Shown here piece by piece: positions 13,337 through 25,448 of a stretch of DNA of 64,000 nt. Below the pieces are notes generated by a model. That model was not told where the DNA came from. It saw nothing but the letters and a program-made list of their open reading frames with translations, and did no database searches. Source of the DNA: Siderastrea siderea (lineage: Eukaryota; Cnidaria; Anthozoa; Scleractinia; Rhizangiidae); assembly GCA_964030785.1 (NCBI GenBank), contig OZ034969.1, forward strand, positions 70,566,362 to 70,630,361, in the 5' to 3' direction. How positions within the stretch are numbered: position 1 is the stretch's first letter; each line of letters starts with the position of its first letter. The position numbers were made by a program, and so were the translations under genes.

Positions 13337-13899
13337 TAACGGCTCAGGTGAAGACAAATACAAGGTAGAACTCGGTGGGTTTTGATGAAACCAACCTTGC
13401 TAATTACTCAAACCAAACAGTAGTTTCGAATTCCTTTGTCTCAGATTGAGGCTCATAACTTGTATGCCAGTAAACACCAGCAGTTTTAACAGCAGTTTTC
13501 CCGTGATATGCCTACATTTACCCCATGTAATGAGATTGCAACTGACGCTAACTACTAACTATCCTGCAAGCAGACTCACTTGTTTGATGTCTAGGACCGA
13601 ACCCGTTTACCTTGGATTTGCTAACAATTTTTAATCGTTTTACTTTTGCCTATTTGGAGCTAGATAATCTCGAGTTCTCCGCTACCTCCTTCTAGTTGCC
13701 GAAGTTGACACATCGCAATTCGAACGACAGTGTATTATTAGTGTATGCTGCTTAATTATCACAGAAGACAACGTCCCACAAAATATATATGACGTATATT
13801 AAATTGGTCATTTTTTAACGAGAAAAAAGAACTTGATTCTTAATCCTTTGATTGCCTTTACAGTGGCTAACTTACCGAATATCATCTAAGTTTACAAAA
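13337..13899. other. 3' flank of gene 1, nothing recognised
   Basis: Short AT-rich spacer between the Death-domain stop and the first LINE relic. It should hold the 3' untranslated region of gene 1. I see no clear coding frame here. Confidence 0.4.
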
Positions 13900-14654
13900 T
13901 AGAACGCTGATTAGAAGTAATAAACAGCATGAATGGCCTGTATTACATGAAAGGAAGACTGCAAGAACTAATGTAGTTTGTACCATTGTTCAGTTTTGTT
14001 AAACTCTATAATTTGCCTGATTTTGACCCCAATGTCTTAAATAAATCTAAGATCAAACACTATATAAGCCTAATGCAACACAAATATACCCTACACTGGC
14101 AACATTCTATTCAACACTCAAAGAAACTAGAATTTTATAACACTTTTAAAAACGAATAGACACCTTCTTGTTGTCTAGAACTTACAAGCAAGTTAAATGA
14201 AAGGAAAGAATTAGTGAAATTCAGAATAGGTAATGATTGAAGCTGGTAGAGATAGTCAAATCCCAAGAGTTAATAGACTTTGCCCTACTTGCAGATCTAA
14301 TCAAATTGAGGATGAAATTCAGTTACTTTTTCACTGTCCTAAATACTCAATTTTTAGAGACAGGTTTTACAGGAAATTAGAGTATCACCTACTATATATA
14401 AAACGATTGTCTACATTGGAAGCTACAAAAGAATTAATGAATTCTGATAATTGTTTTGTAAACATTCAATTGATGAGATTCATTCTATCATGCTTAAATT
14501 TACGCAATAATTTATTATCAATTCAGACTGATGTAACTTAATTCTTATCTCCTTATATAATTATTACATTATAAGTTCTTTTTGTTGAGTTGTATGCTTT
14601 TGCAATACTGTAATAACTTATAGTCAGGCAAATAAAGCTATTGTTGTTGTTGTT
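13900..14654 (+). mobile_element. LINE relic A (CR1-like), 3' fragment
   Basis: Frame-broken protein remnants match the C-terminal part of the larger LINE copies downstream. The region around 14235-14541 has LCPTCRSNQIEDEIQLLFHC, the Cys/His cluster found at the end of these reverse transcriptase proteins, and ends in QTDVT plus stop, compared with SESDVT in copy B. The 3' tail TTTTGCAATACTGTAATAAC matches the tails of copies B and C but ends in a (TTG)n repeat rather than (TAC)n. The 5' limit is approximate. This is an older, divergent member of the same family. Confidence 0.75.
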
Positions 14655-16042
14655 AAAAATGACAGCACCCTCGTTATCTCGATTCCCCTTCATCTCGAAC
14701 AATTTTCACTTTCCTTTAAGAGTTCGCAATAACAGAGGTCTGCCCTAGAACATTTGGCAATGTTGCATCAGTTATACCTAGCGGTTCGTTTATTGACACT
14801 GTACGTCTTTTGATTTCTTTTTTAATATGCACTACAACTGCAATTAATTGGAGGATACTTGAGTCCTTGTAGGTCAGTACCAATAAAAAAACAGTTGTTT
14901 GAGACTTCAGAGGAGAATTATTGTGGCACCATGCATAACAGTAATTTTACTTAACCCGTGAAATAGATACTAACTATTACTTACTATTACACACTAATTC
15001 CATTGTTTTCTTTTTTTTAACTTTGAGTGTTAAACACTAATTGTTAGATTAAGTAAAATCATTCTGTTACAGTGTACTGTTACAGCAATAGCGTTTACGT
15101 ATATACTTTAACCTGAGTAAACACTACACTGCATGGCTTGGAATGCCGGCACAAAAAGCCGACAAGATCAAGTACCTAGCACGTACGAAGCAAGGCAATT
15201 TATACCAGGCTTGCATGCAAGTTTCATCCTGGAGCAAATCCCATACATATATCTTTGGGACGTAACGCGATGACAAGTATCACTGAGGATTTCAACCATC
15301 GATCTTCAGGGCAAAAGCTCCGAAGTCAGGCGATCACCACTGAGACTCGGTGCTCTTGGTAACATTTACTTTTAATTGGCGTTGACTCGTAAACGTATCC
15401 GCTATTCGGATGTTTGGTGCAGCATGATTCTGGCACGAAAATCACGCAAGCAAAATGGTTTTTCTCTTGTCCGAACAGACGTCCTATCCCCATCATCCGG
15501 TATAGTGTGAACCCAACCATAACTGAGTAATCGCTAAATACGTGTTTGGATTTCATAGTACAACGGACTCGAACAGTATTTTAATAGGACCATATATCTA
15601 TGCATATGTATCAACTATGCAATCAGTTGATTAATTTTTTAGACGGAATCAACAGAAAGGTTAACTAGACATTCTAGTCATCTTTATAAGTTTAGATACA
15701 TAATGTCTTATGCTTAGGACTCAGTTTATCTTATTGCCTTGAGGCAATGTTAGGCCTGAGTTGGTATAATAAAGCGACTTTGGATGCGATTCCATCACAA
15801 TTTGTCTGCGAATTTAAAGTGACAACATCAGAGAGCATGCAGAGCGCGTAAAACTACGAGACTTTACTGCAACTTTTTGGAGCAAGTTTCGACTCCACTC
15901 GCCTACTTTCCATGTTCGTATGATAATTGCCGGATTCTTTTTATTTTTTTTATACCTTTTTTTGGGTGAATTCTAAATACAACATGTACACAAGGACTTC
16001 AGTAAAGATCGCCTTATTCGATTTCCGACGTTTTTTAAAGAG
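14655..16042. other. Intergenic, no recognised gene
   Basis: About 1.4 kb of AT-rich sequence with only short open frames that show no domain. Nothing further could be supported. Confidence 0.4.
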
Positions 16043-16360
16043 GGTGCCTCCTAATACAGAGGTATTTTTGCAAAGGTTATGAATGTGGGAGGAAAGTAGA
16101 TCTTAGCAAGGTTATTGGAATCTAAAACGAAAAAGTTGAATAAACCATGCATTTTTCGGAGATAATTAAGCAACCATAATTCTAAAATGCTTTAAAATAA
16201 AAAGAATATATGGTAATTTCTTTCTGAATTTAAGCTCAATTATCTCCGAAAAATGCATGGCTACCCCCAATTTTCGTTTAGGATTCTGACAGCCCTTGCT
16301 AAGATCTGTTTTTTCCACATAGACATAAACCGCGCAAAATACCTTTGTATTAGCAGGCAA
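16043..16360. mobile_element. Foldback MITE-like element
   Basis: Two imperfect inverted arms of about 120 bp (roughly 16043-16166 and 16238-16360) face each other across a short centre. The best conserved inner part is CATGCATTTTTCGGAGATAA near 16147 and its complement near 16242. Other paired blocks are TCTTAGCAAGG with CCTTGCTAAGA, and TAATACAGAGGTATTTT with AAAATACCTTTGTATTA. No protein is encoded. I did not find a clear target duplication. Confidence 0.7.
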
Positions 16361-16385
16361 ATTCCGTAAGAAACTTGAATATCTC

Positions 16386-16641
16386 GGACCAGGCGTGTTT
16401 TTAATTTCTTGACAGCCCCGAAACTTTTTGGGCCAATTTTGGCAAGATAATTTACACTGTATCTTTAAAACAAAAATGTTACAAAGCAGAAAACGTTGCC
16501 ATAAGTTAAAGGGTCTTATAGATTTCTTATCTTAAAGACATGTCAAAATAACAACTTTGTAGAGTAAGTGTTTCATATTTTTACAAATGGCTTTTCGCGA
16601 CCGAAAAGTTTTCGGGGCTTTCGAGAAACGCGCACCAGACT
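16386..16641. mobile_element. Second MITE-like element with GCCCCGAAA inverted ends
   Basis: Left end block GACAGCCCCGAAACTTTTTG (near 16411) faces the right end block AAAAGTTTTCGGGGCTTTCG (near 16604). Outer parts also pair imperfectly. The spacer between is non-coding. It lies directly beside the foldback element before it. Confidence 0.6.
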
Positions 16642-17684
16642 CGAGATGCGCATAACGTGTGCGTAGTGACAAAAGGAGGCACCGTCCTTAAATTTATTGG
16701 GACTAAAAACAATACTAATCAATTAACTAGAAATACGTGACTCGCAAAACTCCCCAAAGCTCGTCTGGCGTTCAGGCTGTGGAGATTAGGTGGTAAATCC
16801 CTCCCATCCCCAGCCACTCGTTGAATGTCCCTCATTTGTATCAGAAATTGGTCAACTAAACAGTTGTACACAGATGATGGATAAACAAACATGTCAGCAT
16901 GTAGTGAATATTAGCAATGAATAAACATGAGAGTGCGCAATTACCAGCGGTAGTGGGATTTGGTTTTGTTGCTAGGCAACTGCGGACGTCATCGGAATAT
17001 GTATAGGAAGTCTGAGATTCGACCGGCCTAAGCGATCCGCCCGCGACAAATTCACAAATCCCTGCACGTTAAATTCCGATTTTTTATGGTAAGGCCCTGA
17101 ATGGCAAATTGTACTTGATACTTCAAAAGCCATAGAGTGGTAGCTTGGATTTAGTTATTTCTTTTTTTTTTAGTTTATAGGCACTGGATTATTTCAAAAT
17201 AGAAAAGGCAAAGACAAATACAGCTTTAGCCCTTGATGCGTCACTGTGTGTTCGTCTTGTGAATGTTCAATAGCCATGACATTTAGGTAGTTTCGGACTG
17301 AAGGCACTGACACAGTTTACGGTAGAGTTACAGCTGGTACCTACAAAATCACAGTTCAATTCTCACTCCATGAATGAAAATTATGCAAAATTACGGCTCA
17401 GTGTTATTTTTGCACATTGCGTTTCAGAATGTAAAAGTAGCCATTGCACATTTCTTGCCAACAAAGCCGGCAATTCGCGCAAACTACCCAAACCATAGTT
17501 CCTGGGTACGAGGTTGTGACTTGCGAAGACCTCCTATGCTAAACCAATTCCTAAACCACCATGTTACTTAAAGAAGAGGTGGGGATAGCTCCAGAAAGGC
17601 ACACAAATTAACGAGCAACATGGAGCAGCAATCCTGTATGTACGCGTTGGATAAAATTAATCTACTATGACAAGAAGTGACAGT
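16642..17684. other. Intergenic, no recognised gene
   Basis: About 1 kb without a supported gene. Short open frames here carry no recognisable domain. Confidence 0.4.
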
Positions 17685-17841
17685 ACAAGTACATTGACAA
17701 GTACAGATGACTGGAAGTACATTGACAGGTTTAGTAAGTTTCAACATGGACATTCATGAATAAAAACCTACCATGTTGAAACTTACTAAACGTGTCAATG
17801 TCAATGTACATGTCCGACACTGTACCTGTCAATGTACTTGT
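17685..17841. repeat. Long hairpin (inverted repeat)
   Basis: The arm containing TTTAGTAAGTTTCAACATGG (17731-17750) is matched by CCATGTTGAAACTTACTAAA (17771-17790). The pairing extends outward through GTACATTGACA blocks to ACAAGTACATTGACA and TGTCAATGTACTTGT. It is non-coding and probably a small inverted-repeat element. Confidence 0.65.
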
Positions 17842-17921
17842 GGTAATTAGGAAACGAAAGGTTCATTTTGATTGAATAACTGAGAAAACGGATAGTTAAC
17901 GAATACAAGTATACAAGTAAA

Positions 17922-18012
17922 ACAACAACAACTGCAACTACTGATACCGCTACCACAACCACTACCACTGCCACCACCGCTACTGCTACTACTGCTGCTG
18001 CTGCTGCTGCTG

Positions 18013-18050
<38 letters not shown>

Positions 18051-18075
18051 ACTACTAATACTACTGCTACTACTG

Positions 18076-18139
<64 letters not shown>

Positions 18140-18140
18140 G
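17922..18140. repeat. (CTA/CTG)n trinucleotide array, 5' side of LINE B
   Basis: Interrupted ACT, ACC and GCT triplets turn into a nearly pure (CTA)n run that stops where LINE B begins. The same triplet forms the 3' tail of LINE B and of LINE C. Confidence 0.85.
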
Positions 18141-20150
18141 CCTATTTACATCAAACTTTTTAATCTCATTTTACAATCTGGAAAAATGCCAGATATTTGG
18201 TGTCAAGGCCTTATAACCCCAATCTACAAATCGGGTGACAAGAGTGATCCAACAAACTATAGAGGCATATGTGTATCGAGTTGCCTTGGAAAACTGTTTT
18301 GGTCCATTTTAAATCAAAGACTGTACTTGTGTTTTAGAGAAAACAAGATATTACACAATTCCCAAATTGGCTTTGTACCTGAAAATCGTACTGCAGACCA
18401 TGTTTTCACTCTAAGGACCCTAATAGATAAATATGTCCACTACCATAAAGAAAAAGTCTATGCTTGTTTCGTAGATTTTCGTAAAGCTTTCGACTCTGTT
18501 TGGCACGAGGGATTGTTTTACAAGCTGCTCAAAATCAACATAGGAGGACATTTCTACAATCTAATCAAAAGTCTTTATTGCAATTCAACATGTTCCATTA
18601 GAATCGGAGAAAACAAAACTCGATCTTTCTTATACTCAAGAGGTGTACGTCAAGGATGTATTTTAAGTCCTCTTTTATTTAACCTCTATATAAACAATTT
18701 GCCGTATTTATTCGAAAACACGCTGTCTGATCCATTTGTTCTTCCAAATGGAACAAAAATAAATTCACTATTGTACACGTATGCAGATGATTTGATCATC
18801 CTATCAGGATCCAAAACAGGATTACAAAACTGTTTAAACACTCTCTCTTCATATTGCAAAACATGGATGCTAAAAGTCAATCCCAAGAAAACAAAAATAA
18901 TGATTTTCCAAAAACGCCCAAGGAAATCCGTTGACATCAACTTCAACATAGGCACCGAGCCAATTGAAATTGTTCAAGAATACACCTATTTAGGTACACG
19001 TTTAACTCCAACGGGAAACTTTACTCTTGCAGTCGAACACTTGAAAGAAAAAGCCCTGTACGCCTTTGCTAGTATACGAAAACAAACACTTCTCAATAGA
19101 CTTAATCCCAACACCGCATCTCAGATTTTTGACACAATGATATTTCCGATCTTAAGCTACAACAGTGAGATATGGGGGATGTACACTAAGCAGAATTTTA
19201 AAGCATGGGATAGTTCCCCAATAGAAAAATTCATCTCAAATTTTGTAAGCACTACTTAGAAGTAAACAATAAGGCCTCTAACGTAGCTTGCAGAGCCGAA
19301 CTTGGAAGATTACCGCTAATAATCCCAATTAATCAGAAAATTATGAAATATTTTGTTTATCTAAACAAAGATAATGACTCTATAGTCAAACAATCTTTCC
19401 TCATGTCGAAGAATCTACATTTCATTAATAACTCCGGATTTTATTCCAATTTTATGAACTTGATAGAACAATATCATCTATCCAATTTAGATCCTGAATC
19501 TTTAGATAATGATAGAATTAGGCGATATACAACTAATATGAAAGATAAATATATATCCTCCTGGCGACACAGCCTTGAACATTCAAAGAAATTAGAATAT
19601 TATAAAGTTTTTAAGGATGACTACGTTACATCTGATTATTTAAACCAGCTAAGAAACTTTAATGAAAGACGAAATTTAGTGAAGTTTAGAGTAAGTAATC
19701 ACAAACTTATGATTGAACTAGGTCGATATCAAACCGATCATATGCCCAGAGAAACTAGATTATGCCCATTGTGTAAATCAAATCAAGTAGAAAATGAAAC
19801 TCATTTCTTGTTGCAATGTAGCAAATACTCTCTGCAGAGGCAGACATTCTTCAATCGAATCAATGAAATAATACCTGATATTGAAAGGAAATCAACCTCA
19901 GAAAGCATAAAACTTCTCATGAACTCTAACGACTATCATGTGAATAAGCTAGTAATGAAGTTTATTTCCTTGTGTATGAATATACGTGATACGTTGTTAA
20001 TATCAAGTGAAAGTGATGTAACTTAGGTTCATTAGCGTAATATTACAGTAATATTAGTCTTGTTTTGTTATTAATTACTATAAATATGCTTTTGCAATAC
20101 TGTAAAATCTTGCGGTCATGCAAATAAAGCAATTTACTACTACTACTACT
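18141..20150 (+). mobile_element. LINE copy B (CR1-like), 5'-truncated
   Basis: This copy starts inside the reverse transcriptase region and runs to the 3' tail TGCAAATAAAGCAATTTACT with (TAC)5. The first frame (18186-19257) shows the RT core: LITPIYKSGDKSDPTNYRGI, VDFRKAFDSVWH, SRGVRQGCILSPLLFNLYIN and the catalytic YADD. A 6-nt insertion makes it YTYADD, compared with YADD directly after LL in copy C. A one-base loss near 19226 shifts the frame. The C-terminal part continues at 19343-20026 with the Cys/His cluster CPLCKSNQVENETHFLLQC. It is inactive because of the frameshift and missing 5' half. It is close to copy C over its whole length. Confidence 0.9.
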
Positions 20151-20260
20151 TGCGTGACCACTAAAAATGGTCACGTCTTTTCAGCTGAGTAATATTTCAT
20201 TTATTTACATGGTAGAATTGCATTATACTGGTAAAAGGTTTATAACAACAAAAATTTAAA

Positions 20261-23200
20261 TGGATGAAGATCCCGATGACCCGTCATTTGAGCCCGGAGA
20301 TAATCCTGGTCAAAAGAAAAAACCGGATTCAAGCTATCGTCAATGGTCGACATGAAACCATGTGAAGATCTCCATCGTTATCTAGTCGACAAATTTCACT
20401 CCTCGACTAAATCGAAAACAGTTTCCTTCGAGAAAATCGATTTATCCACCTACAAACCCACGGCTAAAGTGGCATCCTTTATAACATCGGAGGATTGTCT
20501 GCTGTTAATTATGGATCAAAACCTTTATAGTACGCTACTTCGAACACTTAAACACCATGGGATATCGTGTTACGTGGCAAGAACAAGAATCGCACAGTTG
20601 CGCAACCAAGAGCGACAAAATTATCCTGCACATTTATACCGTAGAAGATAACGATGAAGATCAACTTATCACTATATCTATCTTTATTTCTACTGGGCGA
20701 ATAATGATTCAAGGGAAGAAATTCGCCGAGTGGAGCCGAGACGAATTTCCGGCGCTATTATGCCCCGATCAATTCGAAACTTCAACATCCCCCCCACCCC
20801 CGGGCATACCCTGGGCATTTGACTGTGCATCGTGTCCGGGGAGGGGGGAATTTGAACGTTGCGTTGGAAGGGTGGGAAATTTGAACCGGATTTATCTCTT
20901 GTTCTGACGTAAAACGCGCGTGATTGTTTTTTTTGGTATGGCCAGAAATCGAATACAGTCAGCGGTAAGAGTCGCGGGCGTCTAATAGGGATTTTCTATC
21001 TTCAATTTCCATTCCAAAAATGCTTCTTAAGGGCGTCTATCAGACATTTTCGTTTTGGAAGTTAGTTTCTACAATTAAATGAGTGTTAGGTTTATAAAAC
21101 CAGCGCCTTTGAAAGGAAATCAGCGAATACAAAGGTCAGTCAAAATTAGCATAATTTTTCCACTATGAGAGGAGAGACTATGAGAGACTATGAGAGACTT
21201 CAATGGCTCTTGTACAGCGGTAACTCGCTGAAAAGCGAGGCCGCTTAGTGTTTTTAAGATGGCGACTGTTTTCGTTGCAAAGTGGACTCTTTTCACTCGA
21301 TTTCACCGGGATTTTCTTCCTACCTCTGAGGTCATTTTTACCCAGAAGACCGACTCCAGCAAAGCATAAAATACTGGCTTTTCGGAAGCCGTTTGGCCGA
21401 ACTTAAACAGCTTTCTGTGCCTCTGAATATGCCTCAAATGGACAATCGATCCCCGTGGAAGAAGATCTGACGTGCACAATTTGTAAACATGCGCTTACGT
21501 CGGTGTGGTGATACAGGGAAAATGGTAATGAAAGGCAATTTTAAGACATCTAAGTCGCCATCAAAGGCTAAAAGAATATGCAACCGTGGCCTAACTCAGG
21601 CAAATCGCTGGATCGTGAGAGTTAGAGTAAGTAGGCATTGTGTTGTTTTCTGGCGGGTTAGACGTGCACATTTTGACTATCCACTTTATTTACCAAGATA
21701 CGGCTGCATTTTATATATTTCTCACACAAAGCTTTGTACATTCGCCATATTTAAAGTCCGCAAAATCGCCGCAGTACGCATGACTGTCCGCCATGTTGTA
21801 TTCGATTTCTGGCCATCGGGCGGGCGGGGTTCGACGGATTTACAAGATAGAATGTCGCCTTTGTTAGTGAATAACTCTTTCAAAAGAAAGGGTCTTTAAA
21901 AGAAGTTTGAAGGTGTCATTACGGCCTATCTCTCTCTGGAAGGCGTGTAAAGTGTTTGATTGAAGACGAAATTTGTCTTTGAGGACAGGTAGTTCAGTAC
22001 TAATTGGTGGGGCATTTGAACGGCTTTTTTGCCCCGACGGGAGGGAATTTGAACAAGCCAATTTTCAAAAGTTCAAATGCCGGGGGGGTTGCGGGGGAGA
22101 GGGGATGTTGAACTTTCGAATTGATCGGCGCATTATCAATCGTAAACAGTCTTGAGTCTTCAGGTAACCCTAGTTCAAAGAACATCTCTTTGTTTCTTCG
22201 GGGCTTATCAAATTTCTTTACAAAGTGTGAAGGCTCTGAAGCAGAGGAACTCAACGACATTACTACTAAAGAAGATGTTGTGCACGACAATGAAATCTCA
22301 GAGGTGACAGAAACATCCAGCGTGGACAAAAGAACTACAGAAACTATCGGGATGTCAGAACATATCGAGCCTCTCTCCCTCACACCAAGTAGATTAAATA
22401 CACTGGCTACGTTGCGAAACACAGTCGGAAAAGTAGAAGCCACATTTACACAGTTTACGATAACACAAGCGGGTAACATCAAACAACTAAAGGACAAAAC
22501 TGTCCAGCAAGACCATCTTCTCAAAGTACAAAAAACAACCCTAGGAGGTCTTGCTGACGACTTGGCAAACAATAACAAGCTACTAAATGAAGAACTACAA
22601 AAACAAGCCGCTCTTATCACAAAATTACAGGACGAAAACCAGGCATTACAGAAGAAACACGCAAAACTATCGGAAGATAATGTAGCCACGAAAAGAAAAC
22701 AATGCCTACTAGAAGCAGAAGTCGCGTTTCTTAAAGATCAGGTTAAAGCCCTTTGGGAGAAATTGAACGTACACCCACCGGAAAAAGCCATTATGACTGA
22801 TACGTCAAGCCAGACTTCCTCCCGCGTAGAGGACGAGAGCATAATTTGCGCAACGAATAAAGAATGTGAAAATCCGACTTCTACACCGGCATGCGCCCAA
22901 TGGAAAGAAGACGAATTGCCCGTTGTGAATCTACCGAAATCTAACTCTTTCTCTCCCCTTCAAGAACCCCCCACAAAACCTCTTGGCAAACAAGACAAGC
23001 CAAAGACAGCTAATCCCCAACACCCTACTAAGTCCTCTGCTAGCAACAACAACACTCGTTCTAATGAAGTGATCTTCCTGTGTGATTCCAATGGAAAGTT
23101 TTTGGACACAAGACAAATGTTTTCATCGAAACACGAAGTCAAGTACATCAGAGCACCACTGATTGAACACGCAAGATCCTACTTACAAAATGACGTTCGC

Positions 23201-23581
23201 ACTCCTCCTCAATTGATCATACTGCACACGGGAACAAACGACCTCGAGAGAGCCAATTCTCCTGAAGAACTTATCTCTAACATTTTAATATTGATTACTG
23301 AGGCTTCCTCAAAATTCCCATCAAGCAAGATATTTTTCTCAACACTTCTTCCCCGCAACGACATCCGAACACCGATAATCACCTCAATAAATGATCAATT
23401 AATTAATAGCTGCTCAAGACTTACCAACGTACAGTTAATTAAACACGACAACCTGTTCGCGAATCAACTCAATATTCTCCACGATAACAAAAACATTCTT
23501 AAACGACACATAGGACTTTTCGCCAAAAATCTGAAAGACGCCATTCACGGCCGTCTTCAAATGCCCCGCCAATCCAAATAG
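20261..23581 (+). pseudogene. LINE C ORF1 (coiled coil plus SGNH-hydrolase-like domain), interrupted
   Basis: ORF1 starts at ATG 20261, is shifted near 20350 and again near 20580, and reaches WSRDEFPALL at 20760. There the 1,370-bp inverted-repeat element breaks it. After the element the frame goes on as SIVNSLESSG at 22135 and runs open to the stop at 23581. The downstream part has a long Lys/Glu/Gln-rich coiled coil (about 22420-22770), a Pro/Ser-rich stretch, and an SGNH-like domain with VIFLCDSNGKFLD (near 23065) and ILHTGTNDLERA (near 23218), the blocks that hold Ser and the GTND motif. Esterase-type ORF1 domains are known from CR1-clade LINEs. Confidence 0.8.
20762..22131. mobile_element. 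Non-autonomous inverted-repeat DNA element inside LINE C ORF1
   Basis: The ends are GCCCCGATCAATTCGAA on the left and its near complement TTCGAATTGATCGGCGC on the right. The inverted repeat continues inward through AACATCCCC and polyC/polyG blocks. A direct repeat ATTAT flanks it (20757-20761 and 22132-22136). Removing the element plus one repeat rejoins the ORF1 frame exactly, which supports these limits. The internal frames (such as 21489-21899) show no transposase I can recognise. A 5-bp duplication does not settle the superfamily. Confidence 0.85.
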
Positions 23582-24294
23582 CATCACCAAATCAACTGGC
23601 ATCTCCCCAAGGTCCCAATACAGAGTTGCGGACCTTGGGGAGATGCAGACAGCAATGCTGTCAAGAACACACTACCCTGGCCTTACCATCCTCAAACGCA
23701 ACCTCCGCCCATACCACTTGCCACACCACAACTACAGCAACGGATACCCCCAGCACCACACCAAACTGCACCGCATCAAATGCTCCCACATGCTGCGAAA
23801 CCGCTACAGCAACAGATACCCCCCACCCCACACCAAAGTACATCATATGTGTATCCCAACGCACTGCATCAAACGCTTACGCATGCTGAAAAAATGGAAA
23901 CTGTCCATGAAGAGACACCAATACCTCAGGAAATCATATCCTTCCTACGATTTGTAAAATCATTTCAATAATTAACCAAGCAACCTGATTTGAACATTAG
24001 ACACTTAATTAAGTAGGATAAATTTTATATAATGAGTAAGTAATTTAGCAATCTATCATTGGTATACCAAAGAACACCCCGATATTTCAAGCAACCTGTC
24101 CTTTTGTGCTTGGAACATCAACGGACTATCTTCCAAATACCTTGGAAACAAGTTACAAAGTATTGATTTTTTGAGCGTTGTTGATAATTCTGATTTTATA
24201 GTACTAACCGAAATCGGCAATTGCTCTGATTTGGAAATAGCCGGATATAAATCTTTTGTTCAATGTTCCGCTCCTAACCGAAAAAAGGTGGTTG

Positions 24295-25448
24295 TAGCCT
24301 GTTCCAGGCGTTCAGATAGTGGAGCGCGAGCGAAAAATAAAGCGAGCGAAAGAGCGGAAAAAAACGAGGGGAGACTGGAGATGAGACGAGGGAACGCCTG
24401 TGAAATTAATTTTAAAAAGCCCATGCCGCCCACTTTAGACCGCCGACAGCGGCAGAGAAACATGAACCCAGGGTCAGGTCAAAGTAAACAAGAAAGTTAT
24501 GTAATTATGCTCACCGAAATAGGTTTCACCCGAGTTTGAAGCGTTGGGAAAAGTAGATGATGCTTTAAGAAATCTGACATGCCGAATGAACATTGCAAAA
24601 TTTTCTGCGATACGGAAACGCAAATGTCATCTCCACTACTGGACCAATAAAGGTAACGAGAATCACAGACGACTTTATATACCCATCGGTTTATCAAATT
24701 GATGAATAGAAAGCTTTTCACTCTGTGACGGAATGAACTTCGTCGTCTTCAACGATTGCGATGGCTACGATATGTTTGTTGTTGTTCTTTTCTCCATTCC
24801 TTAGACAGCAGGCTTTCAGGACTTTCATAAACAATCTAGCCGATCCATTTTTCCTGCTCCTTCTTCGTCTTCTTCTTCTTCTTCGTCTACTGCGATAGCC
24901 AGCGCTCTAATTCCGATGCTTTGAAGCTGTTCTACTTGGTCTTTCATGATTGCGACAAGCGGAGTGACCACAATTATCTTAGAAACAGCGTTTCTTTGCA
25001 ATGCGTTGATTAACCTTGGAAAAAGTTGGAAGATCAAGCTATTTCCAAATCCTGTTGGAAGAATGGCGATGAGACCTCTTCCCAGAAACACGCTTTGAAG
25101 ACAATCTTTTTATTCCATTTGTAAAGTATCCACATTTGGGAAATCGTCAAGCGCTTGCCGTGCAGTTATTCAACCGTGCGTGACTCGATGGAGGACGATC
25201 TTCGCACGGGCACGCCATATCGCATTTCTTGTCTGCGTCAACAACCCTCTGGTGTTGACAGGAGGTGTCAAATTTGGCCAATCAGAGGGTATACCAGATT
25301 CTGGTATACCGTCATCAGGTTTTCAAAATTAATTTCACAGGCGTTCCCTCGTCCTCTTCCCCAGTCTCCCCTCGTTTTTTTCCCGCTCTTTTGCTCACTT
25401 TCTTTTTCGCTCGCGCTCCACTATCTGCTGAACGCCTGGAACAGGCTA
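24295..25448. mobile_element. Mutator-like element with long inverted repeats and 9-bp target duplication
   Basis: The ends are TAGCCTGTTCCAGGCGTTC and the complement GAACGCCTGGAACAGGCTA, with inverted repeats of roughly 125-130 bp that reach GTGAAATTAATTTT on the inside. The 9-bp direct repeat AGGTGGTTG lies immediately outside both ends (24286-24294 and 25449-25457). Long inverted repeats with a 9-bp duplication are typical of Mutator-like (MULE) and foldback elements. No transposase is visible. It carries a RecQ-like helicase fragment on the minus strand. A related solo end sits at 33215. Confidence 0.85.
24825..25091 (-). pseudogene. RecQ-like DNA helicase fragment inside the Mutator-like element
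   Basis: About 88 residues resemble the N-terminal helicase core of RecQ-type enzymes: a Walker A region LPTGFGNSLIFQ, then VVTPLVAIMKDQVEQLQSIG, the motif Ia region. The essential Walker A Lys (GKS in active enzymes) is Asn here (GNS). The fragment lacks motifs II-VI, so it cannot be an active helicase. An acidic run (DEEEEEDEEGAG) follows, then the frame ends. It is probably a captured or decayed helicase fragment carried by the transposon. Confidence 0.7.

Noticed and set aside
21489..21899. A 136-codon basic frame inside the inverted-repeat element in LINE C
   Set aside because: No transposase motif and no support other than being open; likely chance.
23626..23971. Thr/Pro/His-rich small frames after LINE ORF1
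   Set aside because: The sequence is made of repeated ACACCACA/GCTACAGCAAC-type blocks in the LINE spacer; several frames are open by composition only.
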